A DNA stretch of 20,373 nt from an uncultured Acetatifactor sp. (GTDB lineage: Bacteria; Bacillota; Clostridia; Lachnospirales; Lachnospiraceae), in assembly GCA_910585805.1 (NCBI GenBank), contig CAJUFB010000067.1:1-20373 (forward strand). The letters are read 5' to 3'. Position 1 is the stretch's first letter; each line of letters begins with the position of its first letter. Made by a program: the position numbers and the translations under genes. Positions 14,315 through 20,373 of this stretch are shown here, piece after piece. The notes beneath the pieces are model-generated. The model was not told the DNA's origin. It was given only the letters and a program-made list of their open reading frames with translations, and did not search any database.

Positions 14315-16948
14315 TTACTTCGGCATCTCCAGTCTCAGCATGGACATCAGTTCCTCATTGTTCAGTTCCGTGATCCATTTCTCCCCGCCGGAGCCTATGA
14401 CATTCTCCGCCAGTTCCTTCTTTGATGTGATCATGGCATCGATTTTCTCTTCAATGGTCCCCTGGCATACCAGTTTGTGCACCACCACATCTTTCTTCTG
14501 TCCGATCCGAAAAGCCCTGTCCGTGGCCTGGTTTTCCACCGCGGGATTCCACCAGCGGTCAAAATGGATCACATGGTTGGCTTTGGTCAGATTCAGCCCT
14601 GTGCCTCCTGCTTTCACCGAAACCACGATAAAGGGCACATATTTCTCACCCTGAAATTCCTCCACGATCTTTCCCCGCTTCGCCACCGGGGTTCCGCCAT
14701 GAAGGACATATCCCTGCCTTCCGAAGACCTGCTCCAGAAACGCAGCCAGATACTCCGTGATTTCCTTAAATTGCGTAAATACGATTACTCTTTCCCGTTT
14801 CTCATATATGGTCTCACAGATTTCCTTCAGCATCAGAAGCTTTCCGCTTTCCTCCATGGCATAAGCGGTCTGGCCCAGATACTGGTCCGGATGGTTACAG
14901 ATCTGCTTCAGCTTCATAATGGTGGTCAGAATGATTCCGCTGCGCTGAATGCCCTCCACTTCCGCGATCAGTTTCTCCATGTCCGCCACAGCCTTCCTGT
15001 AGAGGACAATCTGCTTTTTGGAAAGAGACACGTAATCCACGCTCTCCAGCTTCTCCGGCAGATCCGAGATGATCTTCTTATCCGTTTTCACACGCCGGAG
15101 CATAAAGGGGGACACCATGGCTTTTAACCGCATATACCCCTCCGGATGCTGATCCAGCTCCTTGCAGTAATCATGAAATTCTTTGGCGGAACCCAGCAGG
15201 CCTTTGTTCAGGAAATCAAACAGAGACCACAGATTCATCAGCTCGTTTTCGATGGGTGTACCCGTCATCACCACACGCATCCTGGATGACAGTTTCTTAA
15301 TCTCCCTGGTCTGTTTGGTACCGGCATTTTTAATAGCCTGAGCCTCATCCAGAATAACACAGTCCCATTGTATTTCCTGCAATCCCCGGATACGAGGCAC
15401 CATCCCATACGTGGTAATCGTCAGAAATGCACGGTTTTCCGTCAATTCCTGTTCCAGTATGGCTCCGGTCTTTCCGTGCAGAATCTGAAAATCCATATCC
15501 GGCGCAAACTTTTCGGCTTCCTTTTTCCAGTTGCCCAGGAGGGACGCGGGAAGCACCAGAAGAACTCTCGCCGCCGGATTGCCGGTGCGCAGCTTCTCCA
15601 GATAAGCCAGCACCTGAACCGTTTTTCCCAGTCCCATATCGTCCGCCAGGCAGGCGCCGAAGCCCAGTTTGTCCATATAGTTCAGCCAGGTGAAGCCGTT
15701 TTTCTGATAGGGGCGCAGTGTGGCGCGGAAGTTTTTCGGCAGCGCAGCTTTGCGGATGGTCTCCGGTTTTCTCAGGTGCATGAGAAACTCTGACAGCCAT
15801 TCTCCGTTGGAAATCGTGGCTCCCACATCCATCTGTTTATTTCCCTGTCCCAGTTCCAGCTGCATGGCATCAAAAAGCGTCATTGAGGAAGGAAGTTCTT
15901 CCATTCTGGCCAACAGTTCCCGCAGCTTTTCGTGGTCAACCTCCACCCACTTTCCCTTCAGAAGTGCCAGTCCTTCCGTCTGCTCCAGAAGCCTGCGGAT
16001 GTCTTCTTCCGTCAGTTCCATTCCGTCTACCACCAGTTTGGGCTGTACGGAAATCAGGGTATCAAAGCCCAGCATGGAAGGCCTGTCATCCCCCAGGCTG
16101 GCTTCCAGCGAGACAGAGGAAGCGCGCTTTTTCCACCAGTTGGGAATCCGGCACAGAATCCCCACGCTCTCGATGGCTTCCACATCTTTCAGGAAAACAT
16201 AGGCTTCCTCCGCCGTCAGACGCAGAGGATGGAACATTTCCCCGCTCTCCACGAAGCCACTGACAAGCGCCGAAACCTCTGCAGCACGGTTCAGGCAGGC
16301 CAGGAGCTTCAGCAGCTTTTCCCTTTCATGGCCGTACTCTGTCAGGGCATATTTCAGGGGCACATGCCGGACTTTTCCATTAGCGGTTTTCGTGGCATAA
16401 GTGGCCAGAAAGGCAAAAGGAAAATCATTATCCTTATACTCCACCAGATGGAAAAAAATACGCTCCGGCACATGGAGATGCTGGTTCTTTTCCGTCAGAT
16501 ACATCTCCACAGTCCCGCTATAGATGGAAATCTCCCTGCGGAAAATCTCCAGCAGCCTGCGGAAGACGGCATTGATCCATTTCGCGTTTATATACTCTGC
16601 CCCGATGGCAAAAGGCACAGCTTTCAGCAACGCTTCCACATCCTCGGCGGGAGCTTTCAGTTCCACTTTCTCCCTGGCCAGTTCCAGCTCCGGCAGGCTG
16701 GTCAGACGTTTCAAAAATGTGTCCGACAGCAGATGGAGAAAGCCTTCCGCGGCAGTCAGATTCTCCCTCTTTTCCTCGAATCCCATCTGATAAAGGGCAT
16801 GGTACTTGTCCGCTTCAAAGCGGCTCCGCCAACTCTCCTGACCGCCCTCCGGGCTGCCCTCCTCCTGGCGGGACTGTGCATCCAGGCAAAAATCTTTTTC
16901 TGTAAAAATGAACTGCAGCATCTCTGTACCGCTTTTCGTCTGATTCAT
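14315..16948 (-). CDS. SNF2-family DEAD/DEAH-like helicase
   Basis: 877 residues. The C-terminal half is a complete SNF2 motor: LADDMGLGKT (Lys442), VILDEAQ (Asp534, Glu535), MTGTPIEN, VFTQF, the block SVKAGGTGLNLTKA, then DRAFRIGQ with Arg814. Residues 1-400 are an N-terminal extension as in bacterial SNF2 proteins that associate with SWIM proteins. The enzyme should use ATP to translocate on double-stranded DNA and remodel protein-DNA complexes; RNA polymerase recycling (RapA-like) or DNA repair are options. The ATG at 16948 has AAGG only two bases away, so the ribosome site is tight; an alternative ATG nine codons in is possible. A long antisense open frame over its 5' half is an artefact. 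Confidence 0.95.
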   Translation of the reverse strand: MNQTKSGTEMLQFIFTEKDFCLDAQSRQEEGSPEGGQESWRSRFEADKYHALYQMGFEEKRENLTAAEGFLHLLSDTFLKRLTSLPELELAREKVELKAPAEDVEALLKAVPFAIGAEYINAKWINAVFRRLLEIFRREISIYSGTVEMYLTEKNQHLHVPERIFFHLVEYKDNDFPFAFLATYATKTANGKVRHVPLKYALTEYGHEREKLLKLLACLNRAAEVSALVSGFVESGEMFHPLRLTAEEAYVFLKDVEAIESVGILCRIPNWWKKRASSVSLEASLGDDRPSMLGFDTLISVQPKLVVDGMELTEEDIRRLLEQTEGLALLKGKWVEVDHEKLRELLARMEELPSSMTLFDAMQLELGQGNKQMDVGATISNGEWLSEFLMHLRKPETIRKAALPKNFRATLRPYQKNGFTWLNYMDKLGFGACLADDMGLGKTVQVLAYLEKLRTGNPAARVLLVLPASLLGNWKKEAEKFAPDMDFQILHGKTGAILEQELTENRAFLTITTYGMVPRIRGLQEIQWDCVILDEAQAIKNAGTKQTREIKKLSSRMRVVMTGTPIENELMNLWSLFDFLNKGLLGSAKEFHDYCKELDQHPEGYMRLKAMVSPFMLRRVKTDKKIISDLPEKLESVDYVSLSKKQIVLYRKAVADMEKLIAEVEGIQRSGIILTTIMKLKQICNHPDQYLGQTAYAMEESGKLLMLKEICETIYEKRERVIVFTQFKEITEYLAAFLEQVFGRQGYVLHGGTPVAKRGKIVEEFQGEKYVPFIVVSVKAGGTGLNLTKANHVIHFDRWWNPAVENQATDRAFRIGQKKDVVVHKLVCQGTIEEKIDAMITSKKELAENVIGSGGEKWITELNNEELMSMLRLEMPK

Positions 16949-17260
16949 ATCCTTCTCTCTTCTTCCTTCGTGTTCTGGGCAAACTTGCCGGCCGCGCGCT
17001 CTCTGCCGCGGAATGCTCCATGTACCGTATCGGCTGCCGTAATTCCTCCGGCAGCTCCCCTTTTGTCCCCTTCCTATAACAGGAATATCCTATTGAATAT
17101 CACTATCACATTCCGCAATGCGCCGTAGTCATCTCCCTGCGCCGTACACTCCTGCCTTACATTAATATTGGGGTTCTAAAGCATAGCGTTACCGAATCAG
17201 ATTCAGATGGCTTAAAGCCCATATATGGATATTCCAGAAATTAATACGATTTATAAAATA

Positions 17261-17288
17261 AGGATAACATAATATCCGGTATTGTCAA
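17261..17288 (-). promoter_or_regulatory. Candidate promoter for the SNF2-SWIM genes
   Basis: On the minus strand a perfect TTGACA (17288-17283) and TATCCT (17266-17261) are 16 bp apart. It would give the SNF2 mRNA a leader of about 305 nt. The same -35/-10 pair occurs at 430-458. Confidence 0.5.
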
Positions 17289-17329
17289 GAGTTAACCGCA
17301 GATTCCCAGGCAATCCGAGCCAAAATGGC

Positions 17330-17470
17330 GTAACAGTTCAGACAGCCCCCTCTCGCGAAGTCAAAATTGCGCTCTATGCAATTTTGCGAGACTTGCGGGC
17401 GCCAAAACGCATTCTTTTCACGTTTTGTGTGCATTCTCGTAACAGTTCAGCGCCCTGTCTGAACTGTTAC
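17330..17470. repeat. Three-armed inverted repeat module 1
   Basis: GTAACAGTTCAGACAG (17330-17345) is the exact inverse of 17455-17470 (16 bp). A third copy of the first twelve bases, GTAACAGTTCAG (17439-17450), can pair with the same right arm over only an 8-nt loop. The two pairings exclude each other. Confidence 0.85.
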
Positions 17471-17559
17471 AATATGGCTTCCGTCTGCGCCGGGCGAAAA
17501 ACATCTGAAAGAACACGGCGTATGGATTGCCTTTTTGACACAAACAGCTTAGAATATGT

Positions 17560-17648
17560 CTTATCGGAAGCAATTTCTTCGCTTCCGATAAAAGGCGCAT
17601 CCTTTGCGCCGCATTCAACTACAGGAAGCTTCACTTGCTTCCGATAAG
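17560..17648. repeat. Three-armed inverted repeat module 2
   Basis: CTTATCGGAAGC (17560-17571) pairs either with GCTTCCGATAA at 17581-17591 (9-nt loop) or with GCTTCCGATAAG at 17637-17648 (65-nt loop). The far arm can also pair locally through GGAAGC at 17624-17629. As in module 1, one arm has two partners. Confidence 0.85.
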
Positions 17649-17817
17649 TATACAGCAGAAACCATACTTCAACTGCCGGACTGAATGCAAAAGCAAATGC
17701 GGCATGAAAAAATTAAAAAAATTATCCAAAAAAGTTAAACCATTTCTTTTTTCTGGCACTATAAAGATAGAAGCTTCTAAAAACCATGGGAAATATGTAA
17801 AAAGGAACAGGATTAAA

Positions 17818-19464
17818 ATGAAACAGAAATACACGGAATACGGACTGCAGGAGCAGGAACAGTTGAAACCGGAACAGCCGGAAGCCATCCCGGCGGATCT
17901 CCTGAACGCAAAAATTGCCGACGCTTCAAAAACCATCTTTTCCTATTGTATGTCGAAAACAGCTAACCGCCTGGAAGCGGAGGATTTATGTCAGGACATC
18001 CTCCTGGAACTTGTCAGGTCTTCGGAAAGTATCCGCGACATCAGAGCCTTTTATGGCTTTATGTGGGCGGTTGCCGGAAATGTTTACAAGCATTGGTGCA
18101 GAAATAAGGCAAAGCCACAGACCTGCGAGCTGACGGAAGATATCCCGGAAAAAGAATCCGCCCTTGACAAAGTGCTGGCCGACGAGGAAAACAGCGATCT
18201 GCATCTGCTCCGGAGAGAACTGACACTGCTTTCCGAAAAGTACCGCCAGGCAGTGATCCTGTACTATATCAAGCGGAAATCCTGTTCCGAAATTGCGCAA
18301 AGTCTCTCTGTCACGGAAAGCAAAGTGAAATATTTGCTTTTTAAATCAAGAAAAATATTGAAAGAAGGAATGATTATGGAACGCAAACTCGGCACACTGA
18401 GCTATAACCCTAAAACCCTTATCCCCATGTATCACGGCAGCGGCACCAACCGCTTCTGGGAATTTATGCAGAGCAAGGTTCGGCAGAATATCGTGAACGC
18501 CTGCTATAACGATTCTCTGACTCCGGAGCAGATCAGCCTGGAAACCGGCATCCCCTTGCCCTATCTGGACAGTGAGATCAACGCTCTGTCAGAAAGAGAA
18601 ATCCTGATAAAAGATGGCTCACACTACAAGGCTAATGTAATAATTCTCACAACCGAATGCACCGATGAGATTGACCGGAGCGTAAATCCCTGTCACCAGG
18701 AAATAGCCGGCCTTGTGGCCGAATTTCTGGAAAAAGGCGTCCCCGCGCTCAGGCAGATCGGGTTTTCCGGCGGAGACTTTTCAGATGATACGCTGCGCTG
18801 GCAATTGATAACCTTTTACCTCAGAGAATGCGCGCTATCCGGCGCAAAATATGGCGATGATATATTCCCGCTTACCGCCTGGGGAGACCATGCTTACCTG
18901 TGGCTTGAGGAAAAGAGCAGCTCATTAAGCAGCAAGCACCCGTTTAACTATTGTACTGTGGAAAGCCGCCATGGAGATCTGATTCATTTTATCGATTATC
19001 TGCCATCTCCCAAAAGCGACCACCACGATTTTTACGGAAATGACCATGCAATAAACACACTGTGTGATATTGCGCATAACGACTATCGCAATTTCAATGA
19101 ATATGATCTCGAAACGGTTGCGGAATTAATCCAAAAGGGATACGTACTGAAAAAAGAGGAGACCTACAGCGTTGCCATGCCCTTGTTTACCCAGGAGCAG
19201 TATGCTGCCGTATGCAGGCTTGTAAACGATTTTGCCAGGGAAAAACTGGAAAAAATCATAAACGCTATTAACCAGATTTCCGCCAAAGTCGTAAACAACC
19301 ATACCCCCAGACATTTGCAAAGCCAGGTTCCCGGCATCGCCGGCTCAGGCAGATTTGTCAATGTGGGCAGCATTCCCTTAAGTATCCTGATCGACAAAAA
19401 AATTCTGAATCCCGATTGGAATCCCATGGAAATGCCTACTATGCAGATCCGGCTGAACAAATAA
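17818..19464 (+). CDS. Sigma-70 family protein fused to a winged-helix and long C-terminal region
   Basis: 548 residues. Residues 30-98 match sigma region 2 (EAEDLCQDILLELV, then RAFYGFMWAVAGNVYKHWCR) and 131-183 match region 4 (LSEKYRQAVILYYIK, then CSEIAQSLSVTESKVKYLLF), the layout of ECF-type sigma factors. Those end near residue 185; here the chain continues. Residues 218-275 look like a winged helix (QNIVNAC, then LTPEQISLETGIPLPYLDSEI, then a basic wing), and 270 more residues follow without a recognised domain. The start at 17818 has AGGAT upstream; earlier in-frame ATGs lack ribosome sites. AAGGA at 18365-18369 precedes an internal in-frame ATG (18376) at the domain border. No separate anti-sigma gene is adjacent. 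Confidence 0.88.
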   Translation: MKQKYTEYGLQEQEQLKPEQPEAIPADLLNAKIADASKTIFSYCMSKTANRLEAEDLCQDILLELVRSSESIRDIRAFYGFMWAVAGNVYKHWCRNKAKPQTCELTEDIPEKESALDKVLADEENSDLHLLRRELTLLSEKYRQAVILYYIKRKSCSEIAQSLSVTESKVKYLLFKSRKILKEGMIMERKLGTLSYNPKTLIPMYHGSGTNRFWEFMQSKVRQNIVNACYNDSLTPEQISLETGIPLPYLDSEINALSEREILIKDGSHYKANVIILTTECTDEIDRSVNPCHQEIAGLVAEFLEKGVPALRQIGFSGGDFSDDTLRWQLITFYLRECALSGAKYGDDIFPLTAWGDHAYLWLEEKSSSLSSKHPFNYCTVESRHGDLIHFIDYLPSPKSDHHDFYGNDHAINTLCDIAHNDYRNFNEYDLETVAELIQKGYVLKKEETYSVAMPLFTQEQYAAVCRLVNDFAREKLEKIINAINQISAKVVNNHTPRHLQSQVPGIAGSGRFVNVGSIPLSILIDKKILNPDWNPMEMPTMQIRLNK

Positions 19465-19482
19465 TCTACAGTCGGAGCGCAC

Positions 19483-19544
19483 TTTCGGATTTGCCTGTCG
19501 AAAACAATCGCATTTCGAAAAGTTTTCGGCTTGCAAGTCCGAAA
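19483..19544. repeat. Structured 62-bp repeat, copy B
   Basis: Same length as copy A at 9937-9998 and about three quarters identical without gaps. The ends pair as 12 bp (TTTCGGATTTGC with GCAAGTCCGAAA, one G-U) and an inner stem pairs CGAAAAC with GTTTTCG. It lies between the convergent ends of the sigma and DUF4317 genes, where it could help end transcription. Confidence 0.7.
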
Positions 19545-19564
19545 TGCTGTTTGTTCCTCTCTAA

Positions 19565-20194
19565 TTATAGTAAGGAAGTGTCTGCGAATAACTTTACCAG
19601 CTCCCCATGTTTCCCCTCAGAAGAATAAATGTTAATTCCCTCCACATCTGTGCTTCTGTTGCTGAATGCAGGGAACAGAAAACCCCAATTCGGCATTCCG
19701 GCTTCATAGTCTCCGCTCACAGGGCACACGGCACAAACCAGAAAGCTATATACTTCCTCGGACTCCCATTGTTCCGCTTTGTCGCTTCTTTTTACGGGAA
19801 CGTCATAATTTCCCTGAAATACATAAATGCAATAGGGAAAACCTGGCTGATACCGTTCCCCTATGTACTCGTATAGTGAAAGCAGCAGGGCATCGTTCTT
19901 CAGTTCGCATTCCCGTAGCGCCATCATAAGCTGCCATATACTACCCGTTTTTCTGTCTTCGGACTGAAAGCGGTAATTTTTCAATTCCGCATTGGTATCG
20001 GAGAAGGGTATGGCTTTGGCTATTTTTAGATTTTTCTCCCTGTCTGCGGGCGATAATTTCAAAAAATGTGTGTTAAAGGTGCCGTCTACGAAGCCCTCCT
20101 CGTCCATATAGGCTCCCGCTATCCTGCCGAAGCAGTTTCTGGAAACCGTCATCCTTCTGGTAAGCTCAAGCATATCTTCCCGGTCTATGTGCAT
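19565..20194 (-). CDS. DUF4317-family protein, short form
   Basis: 209 residues. Recognised by the blocks NYDVPVK (129-135), EEVYSFLVCAVCPV (146-159) and GFLFPAFSNRSTD (171-183), which I know from DUF4317 proteins of Firmicutes. No catalytic function is established for the family. GGGAGG precedes the ATG by about nine bases. Most family members I recall are near twice this length, and the chain stops about 25 residues after the last block. It is either a natural short version or cut at its C-terminus; the last 16 coding bases also occur in the spacer at 11402-11417, which leaves room for a rearrangement at this end. Confidence 0.75.
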   Translation of the reverse strand: MHIDREDMLELTRRMTVSRNCFGRIAGAYMDEEGFVDGTFNTHFLKLSPADREKNLKIAKAIPFSDTNAELKNYRFQSEDRKTGSIWQLMMALRECELKNDALLLSLYEYIGERYQPGFPYCIYVFQGNYDVPVKRSDKAEQWESEEVYSFLVCAVCPVSGDYEAGMPNWGFLFPAFSNRSTDVEGINIYSSEGKHGELVKLFADTSLL

Positions 20195-20373
20195 AATCCG
20201 CTGCCTCCCGTACTTTTAATCGCTTCATTATATTCATGGTTTCTCATGCCATTTTATTGTACAACAATCCCAATGAAATTACCATCAAATTTAAGGTTAT
20301 TTTCCGCCTATTTCTGCCGCCGGATTTTTAACACTTGTAAATAGAATAATATGGCAGAAACCGCATAACTGCG
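20195..20373. other. AT-rich right edge
   Basis: 179 bases upstream of the DUF4317 gene. I see no credible gene, hairpin of note or strong promoter. Confidence 0.4.

Larger units (their letters stand above)
16949..17817. other. Structured 869-bp spacer between divergent genes
   Basis: No open frame here looks like a gene. Positions 17261-17288 carry a leftward promoter. Positions 17330-17648 are packed with hairpins: two three-armed modules described separately, plus CAAAATTGC/GCAATTTTG (17362-17386), CAAAACG/CGTTTTG (17403-17427) and GGCGCA/TGCGCC (17594-17610). A weak promoter-like TATAAA lies near 17760, closer to the sigma gene. Confidence 0.6.

Noticed and set aside
15932..17128. 398-codon plus-strand open frame
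   Set aside because: It lies antisense to the SNF2 helicase, has no recognisable domain or ribosome site, and its length comes from the codon bias of the real gene.
17330..17648. CRISPR-like array
   Set aside because: The repeats are inverted rather than direct, few, and not evenly spaced, and no cas gene is near.

Overview
The window looks like chromosome from a gut-type Firmicute, most likely Lachnospiraceae or a close Clostridial relative. The evidence is strong GGAGG-type ribosome binding sites, the gene families present (a DUF4317 protein, two DUF4143 ATPases, an XRE-TPR regulator, a SWIM/SNF2 pair, a sigma-70 protein with a long C-terminal extension), GC-moderate genes and AT-rich spacers full of hairpins. 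No rRNA, tRNA, CRISPR array, integrase or intact transposase was seen.

Layout: 1-966 holds no convincing protein gene, only a possible TetR relic and a promoter-to-terminator unit for an orphan RNA of about 330 nt. Next come two co-directional exporter-type ABC transporters (967-4602); the first has five tandem copies of a 13-residue unit between its membrane and ATPase domains. A leftward XRE-TPR regulator (4822-5862) diverges from a self-inhibited (class II) Fic protein (6170-6937). Leftward genes for a ferritin-like protein, a single-domain EamA transporter and a DUF4143 ATPase follow. The last is divergent from a second DUF4143 ATPase (10090-11319) across a 424-bp spacer with recognisable promoters, a 22-bp direct repeat and a structured 62-bp repeat.

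From 16948 down to 11485 four genes share the minus strand: SNF2 helicase, SWIM zinc-finger protein, a RecF/SMC-like AAA ATPase and a small TOPRIM-like protein. The last two are 20 bp apart, visibly more AT-rich, and resemble ATPase-TOPRIM anti-phage modules. The ATPase ends in QLSLF, a textbook beta-sliding-clamp binding pentapeptide. This is the best candidate for an undescribed system. A shared role with the helicase pair is possible but unproven.

The right part holds a structured 869-bp spacer with two three-armed, mutually exclusive hairpin modules, then a sigma-70 protein fused to a second winged-helix and a long C-terminal region. An internal ribosome binding site sits exactly at the domain boundary. 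A second copy of the 62-bp repeat and a short DUF4317 protein close the window. Function calls rest on reading motifs by eye; no database search was possible.
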